A DNA stretch of 26,241 bases from JADFUZ01 sp034430415. Its GTDB lineage: Bacteria; Chloroflexota; Dehalococcoidia; GIF9; AB-539-J10. Under the pieces are notes generated by a model, which did no database searches, was not told the DNA's origin, and was given only the letters and a program-made list of their open reading frames with translations. Of this stretch, positions 1 through 7,631 are shown piece by piece (within the stretch, counting starts at the first letter, position 1; each line of letters opens with the position of its first letter). The stretch lies in contig DAOUEN010000137.1 in NCBI GenBank assembly GCA_034430415.1, forward strand, positions 1 to 26,241. Direction: 5' to 3'. The position numbers and the translations under genes are program-made.

Positions 1-353
1 AGTCCCCCGGATTCTGCAACAACGTCTTGATAAACAAGGAGTCCTACGACAGTCTCCCCAGTGACCTGCAGGACCTGTTGAAAGACGAAATCCTGGGCAT
101 GGCGCTCTACGGCCAATTGTACCTGGCCGAAGCTGACGCCGCGGCAATGGACAAGTACAGAGACTACGGCACCATAGTCTTCACTGTGAGTGACGAACTG
201 CAGCAGGACATCGCCGCCAAGAGCAAGGCAGCCTTGGAGGGATATGCTGTCGACGACCCGCAGTTCGCCGAGGTATGGGAACAGCAGAAGACTTTCTTCA
301 AGATGTGGAGAGGACTCGGTGGGATTTACCCGAAGTACACCGTGTTCGACTAG
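1..353 (+). CDS. dctP: TRAP transporter substrate-binding protein DctP, C-terminal part (5' partial)
   Basis: The reading frame is already open at the window edge: the first full codon is at base 3, and no in-frame start is needed. It encodes the last ~117 residues of a periplasmic solute receptor. The match is the complete DctP at 2698-3846: both contain SPG(F/Y), then LQDLLKDEI, VSDELQ, DPQFAE(V/I)WEQ and a terminal (V/I)FD, in the same order and spacing, with roughly 55-60% identity by eye. A TTG at 27 could be mistaken for a start but lies inside the conserved region. DctP proteins bind an organic anion outside the membrane and deliver it to the DctQM permease encoded next. The ligand cannot be read from this fragment. 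Confidence 0.93.
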   Translation, partial: SPGFCNNVLINKESYDSLPSDLQDLLKDEILGMALYGQLYLAEADAAAMDKYRDYGTIVFTVSDELQQDIAAKSKAALEGYAVDDPQFAEVWEQQKTFFKMWRGLGGIYPKYTVFD

Positions 354-387
354 TGACTGACAATTCGGGCTGAATGAGTTCTGGATC

Positions 388-422
388 CAGCAGCCCCTGC
401 GGAGGACCCGCAGGGGCTGCTG
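388..422 (+). promoter_or_regulatory. Intergenic RNA hairpin between dctP and dctQ (copy 1)
   Basis: A perfect 15-bp inverted repeat (388-402 with 408-422) encloses a 5-base loop (403-407). It lies 34 bases after the dctP stop and ends 25 bases before the dctQ start. No T-run follows, so a simple Rho-independent stop is unlikely. In operons for binding-protein transporters such hairpins often protect the 3' end of the receptor mRNA or cause partial termination, so the receptor exceeds the permease. The second TRAP operon has a hairpin of different sequence in the same place. Confidence 0.75.
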
Positions 423-447
423 ATAACTAATCAGCGTCGAGGTGGAC

Positions 448-969
448 ATGTATGTTCTGAAGAAGCTATATCGCTACGTGGGCTTGGCCAGCGAGTGGTC
501 CGGCAGAGTGGTGATGGTGGCGGTGGCCGTATTGATAGTCAGCGTCACCTATGATGTATTCATGAGGTACGTTTTCAATGATCCTACCATCTGGTCCTAT
601 ACGCTGAGCTACATGCTGGGAACCACCATCATAGCCCTTGGCCTGCCCTACGTGTACTATCGCAACTCCAATGTCCGTGTTGACGTAGTGTACACCAAGC
701 TTTCACCCGTGGGTAAGCTCATAGTAGACATCTGCCTGACAATTCTGTTCTTCTTCCCCCTCATCTTCATGCTCACGAAGATATTCGGGCAAGATGCGTG
801 GCAGGCCTACGTGACCGGTGAAATAGCCACCGAGAGTGTGTGGTACCCGCCGTTCTGGCCGTTCAAGACGGTGGTATTCCTCGGCTTCGCGCTCTTGTTC
901 CTGCAGGGGATAACCACCTTCTTGAGGGATGTAATCTCGCTGTCCAAAGGGGGTAAAGAGCCATGGTAG
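448..969 (+). CDS. dctQ: TRAP transporter small permease DctQ (copy 1)
   Basis: 173-residue membrane protein of the small TRAP subunit type, which pairs with DctM in the inner membrane and helps dock the receptor. Four hydrophobic segments are visible at about residues 20-43, 50-70, 90-112 and 138-160. The family-like stretches SYMLGT, GLPYVYY and NVRVDV are present. I chose ATG 448 rather than GTG 442, because GAGGT (439-443) sits 4 bases upstream of it and the paralogue at 3934 has the same arrangement. It overlaps dctM by 7 bases, implying translational coupling. The wording resembles the FcbT2 (mannitol/chloroaromatic-type) branch; that label does not fix the substrate. Confidence 0.93.
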   Translation: MYVLKKLYRYVGLASEWSGRVVMVAVAVLIVSVTYDVFMRYVFNDPTIWSYTLSYMLGTTIIALGLPYVYYRNSNVRVDVVYTKLSPVGKLIVDICLTILFFFPLIFMLTKIFGQDAWQAYVTGEIATESVWYPPFWPFKTVVFLGFALLFLQGITTFLRDVISLSKGGKEPW

Positions 970-2300
970 ACATGAGCCCCGAGATGGTAACCGTTGTGAT
1001 GTTCGGCGCAGCCATCGCCGGCATCCTCATCGGCTATCCCCTGGTCTTTGTCCTTGGTGGCATAGCCATGTTCGTCGGCCTGGCCAACATGGGCGCAGGA
1101 GTATGGGGCCTGTTCCACGTCCGCATCTGGGGAATGATGACCAATTACGTCTTCCTGGCGGTGCCCATGTTCGTGTACATGGGGCTCATGGTGGAGAAGT
1201 CCGGAGCTGCCGAGAGGCTCTACGGCGGCCTCCACCTGGCGTTTGGAGGATTCAAGGGAGGTCTGGGAATAGCTACAGTGTTGATGGGCACCATTCTGGC
1301 GGCCTGTGTCGGCATAATCGCCGCCTCGGTCATCATGATAGGGCTCATCGCTGTTCCCAGTATGCTGCAGCGGGGATACAGCAAGGAGTTGACCTGCGGC
1401 TCGGTCTGTGCCGGCGGCACCCTGGGCATTCTTATCCCGCCCAGCCTCATGCTGGTCATCTACGGGCCAATGGCCAGCATATCAGTGGGCAAGCTGTTCA
1501 TGGGAGCCTTCGGTCCGGGGTTGCTCCTTTCGGCCCTGTATATGACCTACATTGCCATCCGGGCCTGGCTCAGGCCTAATCAGGCGCCTCCAATATCAGT
1601 GGAGGAGCGGGCCGTGCCACGACTGAAAAAGATGCGTCTGCTGGTTACCGGCATGGTACCTCCGTTGTTCCTGATGCTGAGTGTGCTGGGGGCCATATTC
1701 TTCGGCGTCGCAGCCCCCACCGAGGCAGCGGCGGTTGGCGCTTTGGCGGCAACTGTGCTCACCCTGATCTACCGCCGCTTCAACCGGGAGACATTCAGAT
1801 ACTGCCTAATCGAAACGGTCAGAATCACCTCCATGGCGCTGTTCATCGGCTGGGGCGCCCAGATGTTCGTCGGCGTTTTCCTCAGGCTGGGCGGCGGTGA
1901 GGTAATCACCGACTTGATCCTGGCTGCCCCCTTTGGCAGTTGGGGAGCCTTTGCCCTCATCATGTTCATCATCTTCATCCTGGGCATGCTCATCGACTGG
2001 ATAGGGATAGTGTTCATTATGATTCCTCTGGTGACACCGTTGGCCCCTGCCCTGGGCTTTGACTCGCTCTGGTTTGCCATGATGATCGTGGTCAACCTCC
2101 AGATGTCCTTCATGACGCCGCCCATGGCCTACGCCATCTTCTATCTCAAGGGCATAGCCAAGCCGGAATGGCAGATAACCACGATGCATATCATCCGTGG
2201 AGTGATTCCGTTCGTTGTGCTGATATTGGTGGGGCTTGGCCTGTGCATTGCCTTTCCCCAGATAATACTGTGGCTGCCACATCAGATGATCAAGTTCTGA
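963..2300 (+). CDS. dctM: TRAP transporter large permease DctM (copy 1)
   Basis: 445 residues, the usual DctM length, almost entirely hydrophobic with about a dozen membrane segments. This subunit carries the ion-coupled transport path. Recognisable features are GGTLGILIPPSLMLVIYG (first conserved permease half), AAPTEAAAVG near the middle, and MTPPMAYAIFYLKG near the end, all typical of the DctM/FcbT3 type. ATG 963 lies inside the dctQ end, with AAAGGGGGT upstream. The protein is colinear without gaps with the copy at 4449, with about 85% identity by eye. It most likely works with the adjacent DctP and DctQ on a small organic acid or related solute. Confidence 0.95.
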   Translation: MVDMSPEMVTVVMFGAAIAGILIGYPLVFVLGGIAMFVGLANMGAGVWGLFHVRIWGMMTNYVFLAVPMFVYMGLMVEKSGAAERLYGGLHLAFGGFKGGLGIATVLMGTILAACVGIIAASVIMIGLIAVPSMLQRGYSKELTCGSVCAGGTLGILIPPSLMLVIYGPMASISVGKLFMGAFGPGLLLSALYMTYIAIRAWLRPNQAPPISVEERAVPRLKKMRLLVTGMVPPLFLMLSVLGAIFFGVAAPTEAAAVGALAATVLTLIYRRFNRETFRYCLIETVRITSMALFIGWGAQMFVGVFLRLGGGEVITDLILAAPFGSWGAFALIMFIIFILGMLIDWIGIVFIMIPLVTPLAPALGFDSLWFAMMIVVNLQMSFMTPPMAYAIFYLKGIAKPEWQITTMHIIRGVIPFVVLILVGLGLCIAFPQIILWLPHQMIKF

Positions 2301-2305
2301 GCCAC

Positions 2306-2410
2306 ATGAAGCGGTTGACAGGCGGTACGCAGGCGTACAGCGCAGGTGGTGCGGCGCTGGATAACAACTTGAAGGCTCTGGACAAGGGCATAAAGCTCGT
2401 AAGAGAGTAG
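2306..2410 (+). CDS. Possible 34-aa small ORF after dctM (doubtful)
   Basis: An ATG six bases after the dctM stop opens a 34-codon frame that starts MKRLTGG and ends KGIKLVRE. It is hydrophilic, basic and could form a short helix at its C-terminal end. No clear Shine-Dalgarno precedes it other than possible coupling to dctM. The second dctM has no counterpart at the same place. I recognise no family; it may be a chance frame in the operon tail. Confidence 0.2.
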   Translation: MKRLTGGTQAYSAGGAALDNNLKALDKGIKLVRE

Positions 2411-2464
2411 AGAAGACAATGCCCGTACCACGCAAGTCCTGATCCAACCAGGATTTCATTGAAG

Positions 2465-2500
2465 GGCCGCAGCTAAGGGGTGCTGCGGCCTTCCTCTTCC
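2465..2500 (+). terminator. Rho-independent terminator of TRAP operon 1
   Basis: A 9-bp GC-rich stem (2465-2473 pairing with 2482-2490) with an 8-base loop is followed by a pyrimidine, T-containing tail (2491-2500). It lies about 165 bases after dctM and upstream of the promoter of the second operon, so it separates the two transcription units. Confidence 0.7.
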
Positions 2501-2553
2501 TGCCAGTTCCACAATCCTACCCGTGAGCCCTTTAGCAACGAGTTCATTAACTA

Positions 2554-2582
2554 TTGACAACTACTGCGCAGTCCACTAAAGT
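2554..2582 (+). promoter_or_regulatory. Sigma-70-like promoter of TRAP operon 2
   Basis: A perfect TTGACA (2554-2559) is followed after 17 bases by TAAAGT (2577-2582, 4 of 6 to TATAAT). It lies downstream of the terminator at 2465-2500 and upstream of dctP at 2698, giving a leader of about 110 bases. AGGAGG at 2685-2690 is the ribosome binding site. I saw no strong operator palindrome next to it. Confidence 0.55.
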
Positions 2583-2697
2583 AGCCTTTTGCAGGTATCT
2601 GGACGCTACTGTGAAGGGAGGAGTGCCTATAGCGAATAGCTACTGAACTGGTACCGCAAGTGCCGAACGAATAAAGGTCACAAAAGGAGGTAACTAG

Positions 2698-3846
2698 ATG
2701 ACAAGGAAAGTACTGATGCTGGTGTTGTCACTGGCCATCGTGGCGGGCCTGGTTCTTGCCGGCTGCGCTCCTGAAGCCGCAGCACCGCCAGCGGAGGAAG
2801 AAGAGGAAGCTGCGCCGGAGGAAGAGGAGGAGGAGGAAGCTCCGCCAACAGCGCCGGAGGCAGAGGTAATCAAGTGGACGTGGCAGGACAACAGTGGCCC
2901 CGGCACCACCCAGCTCATCATGCTGGAGGAGCTTGCCAAGCGAGTCAAGGCAGCGACGGGAGGCACGTTCGACATCTCGGTCGTCGCCGAAGGCACCATC
3001 GTCCCGCGAGCTGAGAGCACCGCCGCGGTTAGGGATGGGATGCTGGACCTCGCCACCAACTGCCCCTCCGTGGATGAGGGCCGCCTCGGACCCATTGTCT
3101 ATATATGTGGCGCCTCGGGCCTGCCGGCCGGCCCCAGCAGCATGGACGGCGTGGCCTGGGCGTACAAGGGAGACGGCTTAGAGATAATGAGCGAGGTGTG
3201 GAAGGACTGGGCCTACGTCATTGGCGTGCAACCGGGAGCACCGGAGCTCTTCTGCCATTCCAACAAGAAGCTGGAAAAGGCATCGGACCTCAAAGGTCTG
3301 AAGTTCCGTACCCGGGGCATGTGGGCTGAGATCCTGGGCGAGTACGGGGTCGCCGTGGTAATCATAGCCGGGGGCGAGCTCTACTCCAGCGTGGAGAGAG
3401 GCGTCCTCGATGCCTTTGAGCTGGGCCCTCCCAGCTTCAACTGGCCCTACGGCTTTCAGGAGGTGTGCAAGTACATCGGCCTTCCCGGCATCCAGTCGCC
3501 GGGCTATGCCAAGCCTGTCTGGGTCAACAAGAGCTCCTGGGACGGTCTTGACGCTCACCTGCAGGACCTGCTGAAGGACGAAATAATGACCTGTGCACTT
3601 GACACCTACATGAGCCAGGAGATCGAAGACGGTGCGGCTATACAGAAGTACCTAGACTACGGCACCGAAATCTTCTACGTCAGCGATGAGCTTCAGACGG
3701 ACATCGCCCAGAAGAGCAAAGCGCTCATTGAGAAGTTCGCCGCCGAGGACCCGCAGTTCGCCGAGATATGGGAACAGAGGCAGGCCTTCAACAAGGAATG
3801 GACAAGCCTCACCGGCATTGTCCCCGATTACACCATTTTCGACTGA
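2698..3846 (+). CDS. dctP: TRAP transporter substrate-binding lipoprotein DctP (copy 2)
   Basis: Complete 382-residue solute receptor. The N-terminus is a lipoprotein signal: basic MTRK, a hydrophobic stretch, then LVLAGC with Cys23 as the lipidated residue. Residues about 31-50 form a very acidic Glu/Ala/Pro linker, and the ligand-binding domain starts near residue 56. GLKFRTRG (200-207) carries the Arg pair expected where DctP proteins hold a carboxylate. It is followed by GGELYSSVERGVLDAFE, the hallmark of the second lobe. The lipid anchor suggests a cell with a single membrane or thick wall rather than a free periplasmic receptor. AGGAGG lies 7 bases before ATG 2698. Ligand unknown; the sequence resembles the mannitol/chloroaromatic-type group in style. 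Confidence 0.95.
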   Translation: MTRKVLMLVLSLAIVAGLVLAGCAPEAAAPPAEEEEEAAPEEEEEEEAPPTAPEAEVIKWTWQDNSGPGTTQLIMLEELAKRVKAATGGTFDISVVAEGTIVPRAESTAAVRDGMLDLATNCPSVDEGRLGPIVYICGASGLPAGPSSMDGVAWAYKGDGLEIMSEVWKDWAYVIGVQPGAPELFCHSNKKLEKASDLKGLKFRTRGMWAEILGEYGVAVVIIAGGELYSSVERGVLDAFELGPPSFNWPYGFQEVCKYIGLPGIQSPGYAKPVWVNKSSWDGLDAHLQDLLKDEIMTCALDTYMSQEIEDGAAIQKYLDYGTEIFYVSDELQTDIAQKSKALIEKFAAEDPQFAEIWEQRQAFNKEWTSLTGIVPDYTIFD

Positions 3847-3870
3847 CGGACTCGTTTCAGGTTAGTTCTC

Positions 3871-3910
3871 GCTTCGGCAGCCTTGGTCTCTGACCACAGG
3901 CTGCCGAAGC
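3871..3910 (+). promoter_or_regulatory. Intergenic RNA hairpin between dctP and dctQ (copy 2)
   Basis: A 13-bp perfect stem (3871-3883 with 3898-3910) continues, past a single bulged base (3897), into an inner 5-bp stem (3884-3888 with 3892-3896) closed by a 3-base loop. It begins 24 bases after the dctP stop and ends 23 bases before dctQ. No T-run follows. Position matches the hairpin at 388-422 although the sequence differs, which supports a role in differential expression of receptor and permease. Confidence 0.75.
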
Positions 3911-3933
3911 AGGCCTATTATAGTGAGGTCGAC

Positions 3934-4452
3934 ATGCGCGTTTTGAAGAGAATATGCGACGGCATAAGTAGGGTCAGCGAGTGGTCAGGCTGGATAGCCA
4001 AGTTCCTCGTCATCGTGCTCATAGTAAGCATCGCCTACGATGTATTCGCCAGATACCTGTTCAACGCCCCTACCATCTGGTCGTATACGTTCAGCTACAT
4101 GCTGGGAACTGCCATAGTAGCCATAGGCCTGCCCTATGTGTACTACCACAACGCCAACGTCAGGGTCGACGTCATATACTCCAAGCTGCGGCCGAGGGGG
4201 AGGCTCATACTTGATGTGCTCCTAACCGCTCTCCTCTTCTTTCCCATGGTCTTTCTGCTTATCAAGGTGTTTGGCGAAGACCTCTGGCAGGCATACCTCT
4301 GCGGCGAGGTAGCCACCGATAGCATATGGTATCCCATACTCTGGCCGTTCAAGCTGGTGATCACGCTCAGCCTGGCATTCCTGTTCCTGCAGGGAATAGT
4401 CACCTTCATCGGAAATCTACAGCGCCTCTTCAAAGGAGGTAACGAGCCGTGA
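3934..4452 (+). CDS. dctQ: TRAP transporter small permease DctQ (copy 2)
   Basis: 172 residues with four membrane segments at the same places as copy 1, including SYMLGT, GLPYVYY and NVRVDV. An upstream in-frame TTG at 3883 would add 17 residues but lies within the hairpin; ATG 3934 with GAGGT at 3925-3929 is the better start and matches the paralogue. It ends in a GTGA overlap with dctM. The protein forms the membrane complex with the DctM encoded next and serves the lipoprotein receptor encoded upstream. About 65% identical to copy 1 by eye. Confidence 0.93.
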   Translation: MRVLKRICDGISRVSEWSGWIAKFLVIVLIVSIAYDVFARYLFNAPTIWSYTFSYMLGTAIVAIGLPYVYYHNANVRVDVIYSKLRPRGRLILDVLLTALLFFPMVFLLIKVFGEDLWQAYLCGEVATDSIWYPILWPFKLVITLSLAFLFLQGIVTFIGNLQRLFKGGNEP

Positions 4453-5786
4453 CAGGCGTGGATCCAGAACTAGTCGCCTTCCTGATGTTCGGTGCCGCTA
4501 TCGTCGGTATCCTGCTCGGTTACCCCCTGGTGTTCATCCTCGGCGGCATCGCCATGTTCGTCGGCCTGGCCACTCTGGGGCCGGGCGTATTCACCATGTT
4601 CCGCCTGCGAATCTGGGGAATGATGACCAACTACACCTTCCTGGCGGTGCCCCTGTTCGTGTTCATGGGGCTCATGGTGGAGAAGTCAGGAGCTGCCGAG
4701 AGGCTCTACGGCGGCCTCCACCTGGCGTTTGGAGGATTCAGGGGAGGCCTGGCAATGGCCACGGTACTGATGGGAACTATCCTGGCGGCCTGCGTCGGCG
4801 TAATCGCCGCTTCGGTCATCATGATAGGGCTCATCGCCGTTCCCAGCATGCTGCAGCGGGGATACAGCAAGGAGCTGACCTGCGGCTCGGTCTGTGCCGG
4901 CGGCACCCTGGGAATTCTCATTCCGCCCAGCCTGATGCTGGTCATCTATGGACCGATGGCCAACCTCTCGGTGGGCAAGCTGTTCATGGGAGCCTTCGGT
5001 CCGGGGTTGCTCCTTTCGGCCCTGTATATGACCTACATTGGCATCCGGGCCTGGCTCAGGCCTCATCAGGCACCGCCGATATCAGTGGAAGAACGGGCCG
5101 TGCCCCTATTAAAGAAGTTGCATTTGCTGCTCACCGGGACAATACCCCCCCTGTTCCTGATGCTGAGTGTGCTGGGAGCCATCTTCTTCGGAATCGCCGC
5201 ACCGACCGAGGCGGCGGCCATCGGCGCCATTGCAGCCGCACTGCTGGCCCTCGCCTACCGCCAGCTCAACTGGGAGACGTTGAGCTACGCCACGCTCCAG
5301 ACGGTCAGAATCACCTCCATGGCGCTGTTCATCGGCTGGGGTGCCCAGATGTTCGTCGGCGTTTTCCTCAGGCTGGGCGGCGGTGACGCAATCACCAACC
5401 TGATGCTGGCTGCCCCCTTCGGCAGTTGGGGAGCCTTTGCCCTCGTCATGTTCATCATCTTCATCCTGGGGATGCTTATCGACTGGATAGGGATAGTCTT
5501 CATCATGGTCCCTCTGGTCACACCCCTCGCTCCTGCTCTGGGCTTTGACGAGCTCTGGTTCGGCATGATGATCGTGGTCAACCTCCAGATGTCCTTCATG
5601 ACGCCGCCCATGGCCTACGCCATCTTCTATCTGAAGGGCATAGCCAAGCCGGAATGGCAGATAACCACCGGACACATCATCCGCGGAGTGATCCCATTCG
5701 TCGGGCTCATACTGGTCGGGCTCGGCCTGTGCATTGCCTTTCCCCAGATAATACTCTGGCTACCGCATCAGATGATCAAGTTCTGA
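4449..5786 (+). CDS. dctM: TRAP transporter large permease DctM (copy 2)
   Basis: 445 residues starting at GTG 4449, which overlaps the dctQ stop by 4 bases; AAAGGAGGT lies just upstream. All family features of copy 1 are kept: the IPPSLMLVIYG segment, APTEAAA, and MTPPMAYAIFYLKG. The last ~40 residues are nearly identical to copy 1. Differences cluster at the N-terminus and at about residues 220-285; other stretches are unchanged even at the nucleotide level. It should be the transport subunit of the second TRAP system. The near-identity suggests that both permeases use the same mechanism and that ligand choice lies in DctP. Confidence 0.95.
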   Translation: MTGVDPELVAFLMFGAAIVGILLGYPLVFILGGIAMFVGLATLGPGVFTMFRLRIWGMMTNYTFLAVPLFVFMGLMVEKSGAAERLYGGLHLAFGGFRGGLAMATVLMGTILAACVGVIAASVIMIGLIAVPSMLQRGYSKELTCGSVCAGGTLGILIPPSLMLVIYGPMANLSVGKLFMGAFGPGLLLSALYMTYIGIRAWLRPHQAPPISVEERAVPLLKKLHLLLTGTIPPLFLMLSVLGAIFFGIAAPTEAAAIGAIAAALLALAYRQLNWETLSYATLQTVRITSMALFIGWGAQMFVGVFLRLGGGDAITNLMLAAPFGSWGAFALVMFIIFILGMLIDWIGIVFIMVPLVTPLAPALGFDELWFGMMIVVNLQMSFMTPPMAYAIFYLKGIAKPEWQITTGHIIRGVIPFVGLILVGLGLCIAFPQIILWLPHQMIKF

Positions 5787-5836
5787 GCGGCCGGTAGCAG
5801 CCAATGAGGTGTATGTAGCACGCATTTGCAGAACAG

Positions 5837-5908
5837 CCGGAGCGACGCCATGCCACTGAGGGTAAATGGCCCCCACACCGCATAGGGGAGTGGCGCCGCC
5901 TCCGGTTT
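5837..5908 (+). terminator. Candidate terminator after TRAP operon 2
   Basis: A long imperfect stem (5837-5850 with 5891-5905, one bulge and one mismatch) is followed by TTTT. An alternative pairing of GCCACT (5852-5857) with AGTGGC (5889-5894) is also possible, so the exact fold is unsure. It lies 50 bases after dctM and 100 bases before the next gene. The remaining spacer up to 6005 showed no convincing promoter. Confidence 0.45.
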
Positions 5909-6005
5909 TCTATGGGCTGAGCTATGCGGCCGGGCGGACTTCGTCAGCCGGGAGTCGCATACTGTTGAGAAGGTCTACCATAAGCGCGCAGTACGGGAGG
6001 GTGAC

Positions 6006-7514
6006 ATGGCCCTGAAGGGGTTCACGCGGGATTTCAAGCCTCTGGAGCTACTGACAGAGGAGCAGGTCCAGGCGATCCACAGAGGCACCCTGGAGGTCCT
6101 GTGGAAAACGGGCGTCAGGCTCGAGCACGAGAGGGCTCTGGATATCCTGGCAAGAAACGGCTGCAAAGTAGACCGGGGAAGTAGCAGGGTGCACTTTCCG
6201 CCGGGTCTGGTCGAGGAGTCCCTGCGCCAATGCCCCAGCACCTTCCACGCCGGAGCCAGGGACCACAGGAACGACCTGATGCTGGGAGGGAACACCACCT
6301 ACTTCAGCCCCTTCCCCGGAATGAAGACCGTCGATCTGGACACATGGGAGCCCCGGACAGCGACGAGAAAGGAGTTCTATCAGGGCCTGGCGGTTGAGGA
6401 TGCTCTAGAGACGGTCCATCTGATCCAGCAGTACACGCCCTACTTCGCCTTTGAGGGCGTCCCCCCAGCGATGGCAATGGTTGAGTGCATGGCCGGCAAG
6501 GTGAGGAGTACAGCCAAGTTCGGTGCGGAAGGCTTTGCCAACGACAGCGAGATCTTCACCATCCAGATGGCGCAGGCCGTAGAAACGGAGGTGTTCGTGC
6601 CGTGCCTGCCGGCACCGCCGCTGGCGTGCTACCGCGATTCCATAGAAGCAGCTCTGAGAGGCGTAGAGGCCGGGTTCCCCATCAAGGAGGCAACCGGCCC
6701 CACTCCAGGAGGCACAGCGCCAGCCACCCTGGCAGGGGCAATAGTCACTGCCAACGCCGAGCTGATAGCTCCACTGGTACTGCTTCAACTGGTGAAGCCG
6801 GGGACACGAGTGATTGTCAGCGATCTCATCTTTCCGCAGAACATGCGGACGGGGGCTCCCGCCTTCGGCGCCATCGGAAGTGCTCTGCATACGGCAGGCT
6901 TCAACCAGGTGTGGCGCAGCTATGGCATCCCCACGTCCAACACAGCCGCCGTCACAGCTTCCAAGCGAATAGACTTCCAATGCGGCTACGAGAAAGCAAT
7001 CAACGCGCTGCTTTTCACCCTGTCCGGAGCCAGCCTGCTGCAGTTCCACGGCGGCATATACGGCGAGATCGCCCACCATCCGGTACAGGCCATACTGGAT
7101 GACGACCTAGCCGGGATGATAGGACGTTTCATGCGCGGCATCGAAGTCAACGATGAGACCCTGGCGGTAGACCTGATAGAGGCGGTCGGGCCAATCCCGG
7201 GCCACTTCCTCAACCAGGAGCATACCAGAAGATGGTGGAAGCGGGAGCAGTTCGTGCCCAGGACAGCCGATAGGCTGACCTACCCTGAATGGATGAATAC
7301 GGGAAAGAAGAGCTGCATCGACTATGCCAGGCAGCGAATGGAAGAGATACTGGCTACCCACAAGCCAACCCCCCTGACCGCAAGTCAGGAGGAAGACATA
7401 GAGAGAATCCTGGAAGACGCCAGGAAGTACTACAAGAACAGGGGCATGATAACGGAGGAAGAAATGGCAGCCTACAGGGAAAGCATGAAATCTGCCAACT
7501 ACCCGTACGAATGA
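6006..7514 (+). CDS. MttB-family methylamine/betaine:corrinoid methyltransferase, non-pyrrolysine
   Basis: 502 residues, the usual length of the trimethylamine methyltransferase (MttB, COG5598) superfamily. Visible family features are HRGTLEVL near 25-32, the glycine-rich GPTPGGTAP (231-239), and TASK followed by a GYEKA segment (317-331). The frame runs through without an in-frame TAG, so it has no pyrrolysine and is unlikely to be a true trimethylamine enzyme. Characterised members without pyrrolysine, such as MtgB, demethylate quaternary amines (glycine betaine, carnitine, proline betaine) and pass the methyl group to a corrinoid protein. No corrinoid protein gene is in this window. The start ATG 6006 has GGGAGGGTG upstream. 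The exact substrate is not readable. Confidence 0.88.
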   Translation: MALKGFTRDFKPLELLTEEQVQAIHRGTLEVLWKTGVRLEHERALDILARNGCKVDRGSSRVHFPPGLVEESLRQCPSTFHAGARDHRNDLMLGGNTTYFSPFPGMKTVDLDTWEPRTATRKEFYQGLAVEDALETVHLIQQYTPYFAFEGVPPAMAMVECMAGKVRSTAKFGAEGFANDSEIFTIQMAQAVETEVFVPCLPAPPLACYRDSIEAALRGVEAGFPIKEATGPTPGGTAPATLAGAIVTANAELIAPLVLLQLVKPGTRVIVSDLIFPQNMRTGAPAFGAIGSALHTAGFNQVWRSYGIPTSNTAAVTASKRIDFQCGYEKAINALLFTLSGASLLQFHGGIYGEIAHHPVQAILDDDLAGMIGRFMRGIEVNDETLAVDLIEAVGPIPGHFLNQEHTRRWWKREQFVPRTADRLTYPEWMNTGKKSCIDYARQRMEEILATHKPTPLTASQEEDIERILEDARKYYKNRGMITEEEMAAYRESMKSANYPYE

Positions 7515-7549
7515 AATGGAAGACGGTACATGCGTGGCAAGGTCGTCCA

Positions 7550-7576
7550 CGTTCCCGAGCATGTGAACTGGGAACG
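7550..7576 (+). other. Small hairpin in the mttB-like/dehydrogenase spacer
   Basis: A 7-bp inverted repeat (7550-7556 with 7570-7576) with a 13-base loop. There is no T-run. It may only be a weak processing or pausing structure; the two flanking genes are probably cotranscribed across the 117-base gap. Confidence 0.25.
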
Positions 7577-7631
7577 GCCGGGGCGCGCTGCGCCGATTTC
7601 AGAAAACAAAGCGAATAGGAGGGAGTAACAA

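Larger units (their letters stand above)
448..5786 (+). repeat. Tandem duplication of a TRAP operon
   Basis: Genes at 448-2300 and 3934-5786 are the two halves of a direct duplication with the same gene order, overlaps and lengths. Long identical nucleotide runs remain, for example the roughly 50-base stretch around 1506-1555 versus 4991-5040. The receptor genes upstream of each half belong to the duplication too but are clearly more divergent. The non-coding spacers are unrelated in sequence. Confidence 0.85.

Noticed and set aside
1806..2459. 217-codon minus-strand frame opposite dctM (and a similar one opposite copy 2)
   Set aside because: It recurs only because the sense genes are duplicated; its product is His/Asp/Glu-rich, as expected from reverse reading of membrane codons.
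2770..2850. Acidic repeat as a tandem-repeat element
   Set aside because: It encodes the Glu/Ala/Pro linker of a lipoprotein; codons alternate GAG and GAA as in ordinary coding sequence.
3883..3933. N-terminal extension of DctQ copy 2 from TTG
   Set aside because: It lies in the hairpin, has no ribosome site, and the paralogue lacks it.
5837..5908. GCCACTG text resembling part of a cobalamin riboswitch
   Set aside because: The B12 box and other conserved blocks are missing, and the structure ends in TTTT as a terminator would. A corrinoid-dependent gene downstream made it tempting.
6006..7514. True trimethylamine methyltransferase with pyrrolysine
   Set aside because: There is no in-frame TAG anywhere in the gene.
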